This document shows, one piece after another, positions 42,304-50,569 of a stretch of DNA of 64,000 bases. Where the stretch lies: positions 434,001 through 498,000 of the forward strand of contig NZ_JNLE01000005.1 in assembly GCF_000702945.1 (NCBI RefSeq), given 5' to 3'. A model generated the notes under the pieces. It made no database searches. It saw nothing but the letters and a program-made list of their open reading frames with translations, and was not told the origin of the DNA. The stretch is from Clostridium sp. KNHs205 (GTDB lineage Bacteria; Bacillota; Clostridia; Lachnospirales; Lachnospiraceae). Within the stretch, counting starts at the first letter, position 1; each line of letters starts with the position of its first letter. Position numbers and translations under genes: made by a program.

Positions 42304-44364
42304 TCAATAAATAGGATAAGCTTTCTCACTTCTGATAAATAAGGGTATCTCATTTACAGGTGCATCCACGATAACATATTGACCACCTTCCACGTTCTCT
42401 CCTGTTTTTGTATTTCTCCAGTTCTGGTTCTTAGGAAGATATACCTTTACCTGCCTTTGACCAAGTTCAAAAACAGGTGCCACTAAAATATCCGCTCCGA
42501 ACATATATTGTGTTTCAACGTTCCAGCATACCTCATCCTCCGGAAATTCATAGAACATGGTTCGCATAACCGGGGTACCCTTTTCATGGGCTTCCTTCAT
42601 GCAATTTCTAATATAGGGACGAAGTCTTTCTCTCATCTCAATATAAGCTTTCATAATAAGATAGTTCTCTTCTCCATAACTCCAGATTTCATTGTCCGTT
42701 CCGGTCATCATCTGTGTTACTCCATCAATTACTGCCTGCTCCGGCTCATGGTGAGGTACTCTTTCTCCATGAAGACGAAATACCGGTGAGAACACGCCAA
42801 AGGCAAACCAGCGCAGTAACAGTTCCTGGAAATCCCTATCCTTTATATAACCGCCTAAAAAGCCGCCAATATCCGTTGTCCACCAGGGAATGCCTGCTAT
42901 TCCCATATTCAGTCCTATTTGCAGCTGCTCTCTCATTGCTCTGAAGGTAGAAGAAACATCCCCTGACCATACCAGTGCCCCGTATTTGGAACTTCCTGCC
43001 CAGGCAGAGCGGACTAAGTTACAGATGTTTTCCTGTCCTTCTGCTGTCATACCATCATAATAACCCTTTGAATACATCAACGGATAGATATTGGAGCATT
43101 GTAACGCACTTCCCTGCTGATATCGGTACAGGTCGAAATCATAAGGACCAAATTCCGGCTCCGCTTCATCCAGCCAGAAGATACGGACACCTTTGTCATA
43201 ATAATTCTTTTTGCATACCTGCCATACATAATCTCTTGCTTCTTTATTGGTGGCATCAAAGAATACTGTTTCACCCATCCAGTTCATATTGATATTCAAA
43301 CCTCTGTCAGCAGAAATGAGATATCCTTCCTGCGCCATGGTTTCATAGTTTTCGGAACGGCTGTCAATAGTAGGCCATACAGAAACCATAAGTTCTATTC
43401 CCATTGACTTTAATTCTGCTATCATACCTTCCGGATCCGGCCAGTCCCTGGGTTCGAATTTGAAGTCTCCCTGCCTGGTCCAGTGAAAGAAATCAATTAC
43501 AATGACATCTACCGGTATTCCGCGTTTTTTATATTCTCTGGCCACAGTAAGCAGTTCTTCCTGATTGCGATATCTGAGCTTACACTGCCAGAAGCCCATG
43601 CCATATTCCGGCATCATGGGAACTTTTCCTACTGCTTCGGCATACTGTTCTTCAATCTGTGCCGGAGTATCACCTGCCGTAATAAAGTAATCCAGCTTCT
43701 TCGTACTATAACTGATCCACTCTGTCCGGTTGGTTCCAAAGGTTACTGTGCCGATGCCTGGATTGTTCCATAACAATCCATAACCTCTGCTGGATATCAT
43801 AAAGGGTACACTGGCCTGGCAATTTCTATGGGCAAGTTCCAGGGTTGCTCCTTTTTTATTCAGGATTTTGTCCTGATATTGTCCCATGCCATAGATTTTC
43901 TCATCGTCATAGGCTTCAAAGCGAAGTGTGAGCTTATAATCACTGGTGCCGGTAATTGGTTTCATTTCTCTTCCCGAAATATTTAGAGGAACACAATACC
44001 TGTCAATACGGTTTCTGTCTCTGTGATATTCTTCTGTAAGTACCTCTCCTTTACTGTTTGCAAAGGAAAGCCATCCTTCTCCATTGAAGGAGGCGGTTAT
44101 TTCACCATTTTTTATGGAAGCAATCTGGCATTTTACACCTTCTTTGCCTTCTTCTTCACTCCATGGTTCCTTTAATATAACCTCTTTTATGATTATTTCT
44201 GCCTTGCTTCCCTTAGGCTCATCGGTTAGTGCCCAATCGTTCAGGTCCATTGCGGCATCCTTTGTCATACGAACCCTTAAGGAATTAGTCCCCCATGGCT
44301 CAATCCATATAATCTCCCTGCCTGATTTTGCGATTAATCTGTTTCCTTCACTGGTAAATTTCAT
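42304..44364 (-). CDS. Glycoside hydrolase family 31 alpha-xylosidase-like
   Basis: A 686-residue cytoplasmic enzyme. The nucleophile Asp399 lies in IFWLDEAEPEFG, a sequence found in alpha-xylosidases, not the WNDMNEP of alpha-glucosidases; the acid/base Asp469 is in VWSGDVSS. FWQCKLRYRNQEELLTV and SAWAGSSKYGALVW are further family 31 marks. Xyloglucan oligosaccharides carry alpha-1,6-xylose, and a GH74-like gene lies downstream, so these two form a xyloglucan-processing pair. ATG at 44364 has AAAGGGG at 6 bp. Divergent from an AraC regulator. Confidence 0.9.
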   Translation of the reverse strand: MKFTSEGNRLIAKSGREIIWIEPWGTNSLRVRMTKDAAMDLNDWALTDEPKGSKAEIIIKEVILKEPWSEEEGKEGVKCQIASIKNGEITASFNGEGWLSFANSKGEVLTEEYHRDRNRIDRYCVPLNISGREMKPITGTSDYKLTLRFEAYDDEKIYGMGQYQDKILNKKGATLELAHRNCQASVPFMISSRGYGLLWNNPGIGTVTFGTNRTEWISYSTKKLDYFITAGDTPAQIEEQYAEAVGKVPMMPEYGMGFWQCKLRYRNQEELLTVAREYKKRGIPVDVIVIDFFHWTRQGDFKFEPRDWPDPEGMIAELKSMGIELMVSVWPTIDSRSENYETMAQEGYLISADRGLNINMNWMGETVFFDATNKEARDYVWQVCKKNYYDKGVRIFWLDEAEPEFGPYDFDLYRYQQGSALQCSNIYPLMYSKGYYDGMTAEGQENICNLVRSAWAGSSKYGALVWSGDVSSTFRAMREQLQIGLNMGIAGIPWWTTDIGGFLGGYIKDRDFQELLLRWFAFGVFSPVFRLHGERVPHHEPEQAVIDGVTQMMTGTDNEIWSYGEENYLIMKAYIEMRERLRPYIRNCMKEAHEKGTPVMRTMFYEFPEDEVCWNVETQYMFGADILVAPVFELGQRQVKVYLPKNQNWRNTKTGENVEGGQYVIVDAPVNEIPLFIRSEKAYPIY

Positions 44365-44379
44365 AATATCCCCTTTCGT

Positions 44380-44448
44380 GAATATCAAACATTGTTTTGA
44401 TATTCCTGTATTCTTGGTTGAAAAAACAGCCCTTTTGTTTTTTCAACC
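44380..44448. promoter_or_regulatory. Two inverted repeats between xylosidase and AraC genes
   Basis: GAATATCAA (44380-44388) with TTGATATTC (44397-44405), and GGTTGAAAAAAC (44416-44427) with GTTTTTTCAACC (44437-44448), both perfect. The first looks like an operator; the second could fold in the 5' leader of the xylosidase mRNA. A TATAAT on the plus strand near 44571 probably belongs to the AraC gene. Confidence 0.5.
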
Positions 44449-44663
44449 TATCCTCCATAAGTGCCCTGGTGTACACAGCAAAGACATAAAAGTCATCAGC
44501 TTTCCTAAGTTATCCTTCATGATTTACCATGACCAAAGCATTTGAACTGTTGTTAAATGTAAATCTATGCTATAATTGTATTATATTAATTTTATGTACT
44601 CATTTCTTTAATTAAATTGTTATTTACTAACACAATATTGCTAATTCAGAAGGAGCATGTCTT

Positions 44664-45536
44664 ATGAAATCCAGAGTATTTCTAAAGGAAAAAGCTGTAC
44701 ATGGAACAGCCTTGATGCCAATAGCTATTCATCATCTAAGCTATGGACAGAACACAGACAATTTCTTCTATCTGCATTGGCACGATGAATTCGAATTTGT
44801 TGCAGTCTTAGCAGGTGCGATGATCTATACCATAGAAGACAAGGAATACACTGTGATGGCCGGAGAAGGTTTATTTATTCATTCCAATAAACTGCATGCT
44901 GCCAGAGCTTATATGGGACTACCTTGCGAAGCCTGTGTAGTACTATTCCATCCGGGGTTATTCGGAGGTACACATAGTCCTACCTATTCTAAATTCCTTC
45001 AACCTTTTTTAAAAGGTGAACTAAACTTATCCCCCAGCATAACACCTGCCGAGGAATGGCAGCAAACAATTCTTCGTCTTATATTAGAAATGGATTCTTT
45101 TAGAAAAGAGAATTTAATTGAAAAAGAGCTGCTTATCAAGAGCCGGATATTTGAGATGTGGCATTTGTGTTATCAGCATGCAGAAGCTGTACAGAATTTA
45201 AAGGATAAGAACAATTACAAATTAGAGAGACTGCAGCCGGTCATCGACTATATACATAACAATTACCGGGAAGAAATATCCCTGGAGTCCCTGACAGGGC
45301 TGCTCCCTATGAGTGAGGGGCAATTCTGCCATACTTTTAAGGAAGTTATGGGAATGCCACCCATAGCCTATGTTATCCGGCACAGAATTCTGCAAAGCTG
45401 CAGCCTGTTAACCCAGACGGACTGGAAAATCTCAGAGGTTGCCAGAATTACGGGTTTTAACAATATCAGCTATTTTAATCGGGAATTCAAAAAAGCCATT
45501 GGGTGCTCTCCGGGGGAATATAGAAAAGAAAGCTGA
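44664..45536 (+). CDS. AraC-family regulator with N-terminal cupin domain
   Basis: A 290-residue activator. The cupin-like sensor (about 20-100) contains FFYLHWHDEFEFVAVLAGAM and MAGEGLFIHSNKLHAA. The C-terminal pair of helix-turn-helices includes LPMSEGQFCHTFKEVMGMPPIAYV and ISEVARITGFNNISYFNREFKKAIGCSPGEYR. The domain order is that of sugar-responsive AraC proteins. GGAG at 8 bp. It is divergent from the alpha-xylosidase/GH74-like genes and probably activates them with a xyloglucan-derived inducer. Confidence 0.92.
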   Translation: MKSRVFLKEKAVHGTALMPIAIHHLSYGQNTDNFFYLHWHDEFEFVAVLAGAMIYTIEDKEYTVMAGEGLFIHSNKLHAARAYMGLPCEACVVLFHPGLFGGTHSPTYSKFLQPFLKGELNLSPSITPAEEWQQTILRLILEMDSFRKENLIEKELLIKSRIFEMWHLCYQHAEAVQNLKDKNNYKLERLQPVIDYIHNNYREEISLESLTGLLPMSEGQFCHTFKEVMGMPPIAYVIRHRILQSCSLLTQTDWKISEVARITGFNNISYFNREFKKAIGCSPGEYRKES

Positions 45537-45615
45537 TTACTAAGCCTGCCAGATTTGTTGTGAAAATAATTACAAAAAGCTGCACTTTAAGGTATGCAGC
45601 TTAAACAATCTAATC

Positions 45616-46980
45616 TCAATCAATATTCTTTTCTCCGCACAGATGGGCGGGAGGAATGCTTTGGACGAAATTAAAAATATTTTCCGGATCATAGCGTTCC
45701 TTAACCTGCATGAGCCGTTTAAAATTACCACCGTAATATTCCTCGCCGTAATTTTTAATGCTTAAATCAGGTACATTTACATAGGAGCCGGTTATATAGG
45801 GCTGTAATCGTAAACGTGTCTCTTCAACCAGCTTAATATTCTTTTTTGTTTCACATTCATTTTTCCAGGAGGCATCCCATTCCATATAGTATCTGGTATT
45901 ACGCCAGAAAAAGGCTGTATCCTGAGGTGGTATCTGGTTCATTACACCACCTGAGTTAAGAAAAAAGAAATTAGATTCATCACCTGTTGCTTCTTCAAGG
46001 AAATTACGAATTGCGTCAATTCCCGCTTCCGGAAGGGAGCTTTCAACCCATGTGGACGACCAAGTAGAATTCTGTGTATCAAAAAGTGGTTCATTGGGTG
46101 CCCAGAAATCTATTGCCTCTAATAGAGTAACCTCATCTACCAACACCTTAATAGGGCATCCGGTATTGATTAATGGTAATATTAATTGCTCCAATTCAGC
46201 TGCTGGTCCAAGGAAAATCCCCTGAGACCGAAGCAGACCATTTGTTTTGGAATATGCCTCTAATATGGTACCCAGCCTTACATCAACACAGGGAGACCAT
46301 CTTTGCCAGACATCAATAACTTCATTTAATTGCTCCCAGGGCCAAATAATCTGGAATATTCCAACCTTAGCAGGGGCAGTTCTTACTCTGAAGGTGTAGG
46401 AGGTTATTATACCAAAATTACCTCCCCCTCCTCCCCGGATAGCCCAGAAGAGGTCCGCATTTTCCCAGGGATTCACCTCCAGAATATTGCCATAGGCATC
46501 TACCAGGGTTGCAGACAGAATATTATCGGAAATCAATCCAGCAGTACGTTGTATAGCCGTAATTCCTCCGCCGGTACTGATTCCTCCTATACCAACCGTA
46601 GAACTATCACCAAAAGGAGCCAGTATTCCTTCCCTTGCCAGCATTCTAACAAGCTGGCCAACTCGTATACCAGCCTGTACTTTGGCTATATTATTTTTCT
46701 TATCAAGCGTAACACTTCTCATATGGCTGGTATCTATTACAATTCCGCCATTTGTCTGAGAAAAATCTTTCGCAAGGGCATGCCTGCCGCTTCTCATCCT
46801 TATAGGTACCTTATTCTCACGAGCCCATTTAACGGCATTTGACACATCTTCTATCTTCTGTGCAAATACAAACACAATGGGAAAAGCATTGGTGAATGGA
46901 TTCCAATTCATACGAGCCTGCTGGTACTCTGGATCATCTGGATATACTACCATTCCTGTTAGTTTTGTATTATGATTCAT
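45616..46980 (-). CDS. FAD-linked oxidoreductase, berberine-bridge-enzyme-like
   Basis: A 454-residue flavoprotein of the BBE/VAO fold like B. subtilis YgaK. FAD_binding_4 motif: RMRSGRHALAKDFSQTNGGIVID, with His67 at the place that forms the 8-alpha-histidyl FAD bond; PFGDSSTVGIGGISTGGG follows, where bicovalent members have Cys but here Ser. The FAD-binding domain is followed by a substrate domain and the C-terminal BBE tail, NYGEEYYGGNFKRLMQVKERYDPENIF. So a single covalent link is expected. Oxygen-using sugar or alcohol oxidases of this type are odd in an anaerobe; substrate unknown. Confidence 0.9.
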   Translation of the reverse strand: MNHNTKLTGMVVYPDDPEYQQARMNWNPFTNAFPIVFVFAQKIEDVSNAVKWARENKVPIRMRSGRHALAKDFSQTNGGIVIDTSHMRSVTLDKKNNIAKVQAGIRVGQLVRMLAREGILAPFGDSSTVGIGGISTGGGITAIQRTAGLISDNILSATLVDAYGNILEVNPWENADLFWAIRGGGGGNFGIITSYTFRVRTAPAKVGIFQIIWPWEQLNEVIDVWQRWSPCVDVRLGTILEAYSKTNGLLRSQGIFLGPAAELEQLILPLINTGCPIKVLVDEVTLLEAIDFWAPNEPLFDTQNSTWSSTWVESSLPEAGIDAIRNFLEEATGDESNFFFLNSGGVMNQIPPQDTAFFWRNTRYYMEWDASWKNECETKKNIKLVEETRLRLQPYITGSYVNVPDLSIKNYGEEYYGGNFKRLMQVKERYDPENIFNFVQSIPPAHLCGEKNID

Positions 46981-47241
46981 TCAGTCACCCTCAGTTTTAG
47001 ATTAGCCATATCTATGCTTATATTACTTATTAATATAGCTATATTATATTATGTACTTATAATTATAGGGTTACATTCATTCGACATAATTCTTAACTCC
47101 AACCGCCTGCTGTAACATTTATTATTAACTATTTTAAAATCAGTGTTAAATATAAGACCAGAACACAGAATAATAAAAACTGGTGGCAGCTCTATAAATC
47201 CTTAAAAATTAAATTTCATCTCATCTTCTATAACCTTGGGT

Positions 47242-48366
47242 CTATTCTTTCGCAGCATGAATCCTCTTCAGGCGGCTAATAACCATATCCAATTCTTCTT
47301 TCGTAGTATACCTTCCAAGGCTGAACCTTACAGCTCCCCTTGCTATTTCATAAGGAATATTCATTGCCTTTAGAACCGGAGAGATGGATACCTGTCCAGA
47401 ATGGCATGCTGATCCGGTAGAGGCAGCAAGCTCCTCTCCCAACTGAGCTAACAGTTCTCCTCCGTTATAACCGATAAAGCTTATATTTAAGGTGTTCGGC
47501 AGCCTGTTCTCCCAATCTCCATTCAATTTTATCCCGTCTCCGAACAAACCCTTGAGTTCTGTATAAAAATATTCTGTCAATGCTTTTATCTTTGAATCCT
47601 TAAGCGCAGTTTCTGCAAGTTCACAAGCTTTCCCTAAAGCAACGTCAAATATGACATTCTCAGTACCTGCACGTCTGCCATGTTCATGTCCGGCTCCATG
47701 GATAAGGGGTTCAATGGTAATTCCTTTTCTCGTATATAAAGCACCTGTTCCTTTGGGTGCATAAAGCTTATGTCCTGCAACTGTCAGAAAATCAATTCCA
47801 AGCTCCTCTGCATCCACAGGAACCTTGCCAACAGATTGGGAAGCATCCGTATGAAAAAGAACACCATGCCTATGGCAGATTTCTGCAATCTCCTTCACAG
47901 GCTGGATTACACCAGTTTCATTATTGGAATGCATTATAGTAACCAGTAAAGTTTCTTCCGTTATTAATTTCTCCAGCTTCGATATGTCAACTCTGCCGTC
48001 CTCGTTAACCGGTAAATAGGATATCCGATAACCGTTTCTCTCCAAATAATTACAGGGGTTCAAAACTGCGGGATGTTCTATAGATGAGGTTATAATGTGA
48101 TTGCCCTTATGACGATAGGTATAAGCCACCCCTTTGATAACTGTATTATTGGATTCACTGCCGCCGCTGGTAAAGGTTATTTCATCAGGCGTGCAATTGA
48201 TCAGCTTCGCCACCTGACATCGTGCCTGCTCCACTGCACTTTTGTTGACCACTCCCAGGCTATGACTGCTGGAAGGATTCCCATAATTCTCATATATAAA
48301 AGGAAGCATAGCATCAGCAACTTCTTTATCAATTGGAGTAGTAGCATTATAGTCCAAATAAATCAT
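47242..48366 (-). CDS. Cysteine desulfurase (NifS/IscS family)
   Basis: A 374-residue PLP enzyme that takes sulfur from cysteine as a persulfide. MIYLDYNATTPID start, EHPAVLNPC, HTDASQSVGK, and the PLP-binding Lys200 in AGHKLYAPKG; catalytic Cys321 sits in TGSACHSGQ on a short loop of the NifS/IscS type. No scaffold IscU gene is adjacent, so it may serve thiolation or a remote partner. Monocistronic here. Confidence 0.94.
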   Translation of the reverse strand: MIYLDYNATTPIDKEVADAMLPFIYENYGNPSSSHSLGVVNKSAVEQARCQVAKLINCTPDEITFTSGGSESNNTVIKGVAYTYRHKGNHIITSSIEHPAVLNPCNYLERNGYRISYLPVNEDGRVDISKLEKLITEETLLVTIMHSNNETGVIQPVKEIAEICHRHGVLFHTDASQSVGKVPVDAEELGIDFLTVAGHKLYAPKGTGALYTRKGITIEPLIHGAGHEHGRRAGTENVIFDVALGKACELAETALKDSKIKALTEYFYTELKGLFGDGIKLNGDWENRLPNTLNISFIGYNGGELLAQLGEELAASTGSACHSGQVSISPVLKAMNIPYEIARGAVRFSLGRYTTKEELDMVISRLKRIHAAKE

Positions 48367-48433
48367 AAGTACTTATCCTCTCTGGTGTTCAATTTTTTTA
48401 CCCTTATTATAGCATTACAAACTTCGAATAGTC

Positions 48434-48466
48434 AAAAAAAGAACCTTCTTCTCCAAAAGGTCCTTT
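48434..48466 (-). terminator. Terminator of the flavodoxin-fold operon
   Basis: On the minus strand AAAGGACCTT pairs with AAGGTTCTTT, followed by T's. It lies 16 bp past the stop of the second reductase gene. Confidence 0.8.
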
Positions 48467-48481
48467 ATGTAAATATTCACT

Positions 48482-49156
48482 TTATGCTTCCGGCCATACT
48501 CTCCTGCTCAAAGCTTTTCTGGATATTTTAGCTTCTTTCATCCAGTGCCGGCTGGCTGCAGCCGTAAAGATAAGCTTCGGCAAGGATGGGTTTGTCATAA
48601 TATTACTTTGCTCTGTATCCACCTGACCTTCCAGATCAGCTGCCAATATAGTTAAAGCCTTGTAGATGCCTAGTTTCAACTTGCTTTTTAAAGGTATCAC
48701 TTCCATGGTTTCCCTTATGAATTCCCCTGCTCCTATACCAATACCAAATCTCCAGTTAAAACCGATTCGCGCTGAATAGTGGCCCATGATTTGCAGTGCA
48801 TTGATATTTTGTTTTCCCTCGATAAAACCGTTATTTATTATGGAATATATCTTTGGTACATTCATATCCTTCGGACAGGGATATTTTATAAGATACTCCT
48901 CGAATGCATACATAAATTCCAGCAGGCTGGAAGGAATCGAATCTACATAGAGAGGGAACACAAATACAATTGCATTCATTGTTCTCATTAATTCAAAATC
49001 TTCTTCTTTCCTATTCTTCCTGTACCACTCCACAACGCTGAGCTCATGACTTTGGAGCTTTTCCTTATCAAGCATTTCTATTACTTTATCAATCAATCCT
49101 TTGGAGGCACTATTCTTTCCTCTGGGGCTGCCGTTTATAAAACATACTTTATTCAT
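48482..49156 (-). CDS. NAD(P)H-dependent flavodoxin-fold oxidoreductase
   Basis: A 224-residue protein. VCFINGSPRGKNSASKGLIDKVIEML is the flavin-phosphate loop of the flavodoxin-like fold, and AIVFVFPLYVDSIPSSLLEFMYAF the family's second FMN-contact segment. The C-terminal 80 residues are an unfamiliar helical extension. Start ATG overlaps the stop of the upstream gene by one base (TGATG). Second gene of a two-gene operon behind a TetR-controlled promoter; likely reduces quinones or nitro compounds. Confidence 0.82.
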   Translation of the reverse strand: MNKVCFINGSPRGKNSASKGLIDKVIEMLDKEKLQSHELSVVEWYRKNRKEEDFELMRTMNAIVFVFPLYVDSIPSSLLEFMYAFEEYLIKYPCPKDMNVPKIYSIINNGFIEGKQNINALQIMGHYSARIGFNWRFGIGIGAGEFIRETMEVIPLKSKLKLGIYKALTILAADLEGQVDTEQSNIMTNPSLPKLIFTAAASRHWMKEAKISRKALSRRVWPEA

Positions 49157-49725
49157 CACTGCTCACACTCCTTTAGATAGCTGCAGAGAGAATTCAACCT
49201 GTCTGTAACGTCTGATTCTCTTCTGCTGATGTAGGTGCCTGATTTCTTTGCCTGTAAATTCAATGCATTAGCTTTGCAGAGAGACTGAAAAGTCTCTGCC
49301 TCTTCTTTGGTAATATCCTCTCCGTATCCAAAGGCAATATAACCTGGATATTTCTTATACCGTGGAGCGTGATGCTGTTCACCTTTTATCTTCTTAAAAA
49401 ATGGCAGGATATTGGGTATCATCCGGTCCAGTGTTCTTCGTATAGCAGGTGTGTAACAACCATATCTTACGGGAGATACAAATATTGCAATATCACTTCC
49501 GATATAGGCTTTGTTTATGTCACTGCTGATATCCTTGAATACACATTCCCCCGGAGTTTTAATCCAGCAGCCAAAGCAGCCTACACAATTATGCATATCA
49601 TCCGTCTGTACATCAAATGTAGTAACACTATGATTATACTTATTAAGATACCCCTTTAATTCTTCTTTCACCTTCCTCCCAAGCTGACTGGTATCTGAGG
49701 CATCACTTATAACTAAAACCTTCAT
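49156..49725 (-). CDS. Flavodoxin-family NADPH-dependent FMN reductase
   Basis: A 189-residue flavodoxin-fold protein. VLVISDASDTSQLGRKVKEEL is the phosphate loop, and HNCVGCFGCWIKTPGECVFKD has the Cys-x2-Cys-x2-Cys-like signature common in clostridial reductases with four Cys in this loop. IAIFVSPVRYGCYTPAIRRTLDRM completes the FMN site. AGGAGGG before the ATG. It is first in its operon, with a perfect-spacing sigma-A promoter and two operator repeats in front. Confidence 0.87.
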   Translation of the reverse strand: MKVLVISDASDTSQLGRKVKEELKGYLNKYNHSVTTFDVQTDDMHNCVGCFGCWIKTPGECVFKDISSDINKAYIGSDIAIFVSPVRYGCYTPAIRRTLDRMIPNILPFFKKIKGEQHHAPRYKKYPGYIAFGYGEDITKEEAETFQSLCKANALNLQAKKSGTYISRRESDVTDRLNSLCSYLKECEQ

Positions 49726-49741
49726 TTTTCTTGCCCTCCTT

Positions 49742-49796
49742 AATGTTTACGCTGTCTACATAGCACAATCATACCTCACAATGTTTACACTGTCAA
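49742..49796 (-). promoter_or_regulatory. Sigma-A promoter with two TetR-type direct repeats
   Basis: On the minus strand TTGACA (complement of 49791-49796) and TATGAT (complement of 49768-49773) are 17 bp apart. AATGTTTAC-x-CTGTC-x-A is repeated at 49742-49758 and 49780-49796, 38 bp apart, one over the -35 and one after the -10. The TetR gene opposite is the likely source of the repressor. Confidence 0.75.
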
Positions 49797-49866
49797 CTTT
49801 TTATGTTATAATTTTATAAATTTGTGAAAGGTTCATAAAATATTGTGATAGTAAGAGGTATGGAAG

Positions 49867-50457
49867 TTGCAAAAAGAACATTATCATCATGGTGATTTAA
49901 AAAAAGAAATGATCATAAAAGGTATACAATTATTAAATGAAGAAAATTATGAGGACTTTTCCTTACGAAAAATTGCTGCCAGGTGCGGTGTATCCCACTC
50001 TGCGCCTTATAAACATTTTAAAAATAAAGATGAATTAATCCTAGCTATTATTCAGGAGGTATCCGACAGCTTTAAAAAAGCGCTGGAAGAAGCTGTACAA
50101 AAATATCCGGAGGAGGCAGAAAATCAGATCATAGAACTTGGAAAGTGTTATGTGCGATTTATGGTAGAGAACCCGGATTATATGCGCTTTATCTTTATTA
50201 ATCCAAGTCACAAAAGCATCAACAAGGTACCGGTGCCTGATAATGAAACAAATCCTTATCTGATTTTTCAAAAAAGCGCTCTGGGTTATCTTAAATGGCT
50301 TAAGGCAAATCCACAGGACCAGGCAGTCGATATTCTTACCATGTGGAGCCTGGTTCATGGTTATTCCATGCTGCTGGTGAACGGTAATGTAGATATTCCT
50401 GAAAACTATCTGGAGGTAATAGATAAGATCTTAAGAGAGAAGCTGCGCTTTCATTAA
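49867..50457 (+). CDS. TetR/AcrR family regulator (TTG start)
   Basis: A 196-residue repressor. EHYHHGDLKKEMIIKGIQLL and FSLRKIAARCGVSHSAPYKHFKNKDELILAI are the HTH region of the YHHGxL-type TetR proteins. The C-terminal region carries the AcrR-like YMRFIFINPSH segment. The only start giving this HTH is TTG at 49867, which follows GAGG by 9 bp. Divergent from two flavodoxin-fold reductases. Confidence 0.9.
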   Translation: MQKEHYHHGDLKKEMIIKGIQLLNEENYEDFSLRKIAARCGVSHSAPYKHFKNKDELILAIIQEVSDSFKKALEEAVQKYPEEAENQIIELGKCYVRFMVENPDYMRFIFINPSHKSINKVPVPDNETNPYLIFQKSALGYLKWLKANPQDQAVDILTMWSLVHGYSMLLVNGNVDIPENYLEVIDKILREKLRFH

Positions 50458-50476
50458 CTGTAACAGGACATGTACG

Positions 50477-50552
50477 AAAAAAGAGTTACTATACGCTTAT
50501 CATTAACTTCACTTTGCTGGAAGTTTTTGATTAACCATATGTAACTCTTTTT
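50477..50552. terminator. Bidirectional terminator hairpin
   Basis: AAAAAAGAGTTAC (50477-50489) pairs with GTAACTCTTTTT (50541-50552), with a second inner stem. Lies between the convergent TetR and GH16 genes. Confidence 0.7.
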
Positions 50553-50569
50553 ACAGCTTTAGGATTTAC

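Noticed and set aside
41987..44663. Riboswitch in the leaders of the xyloglucan genes
   Set aside because: The hairpins found do not match any riboswitch consensus I know, and no aptamer core could be drawn.
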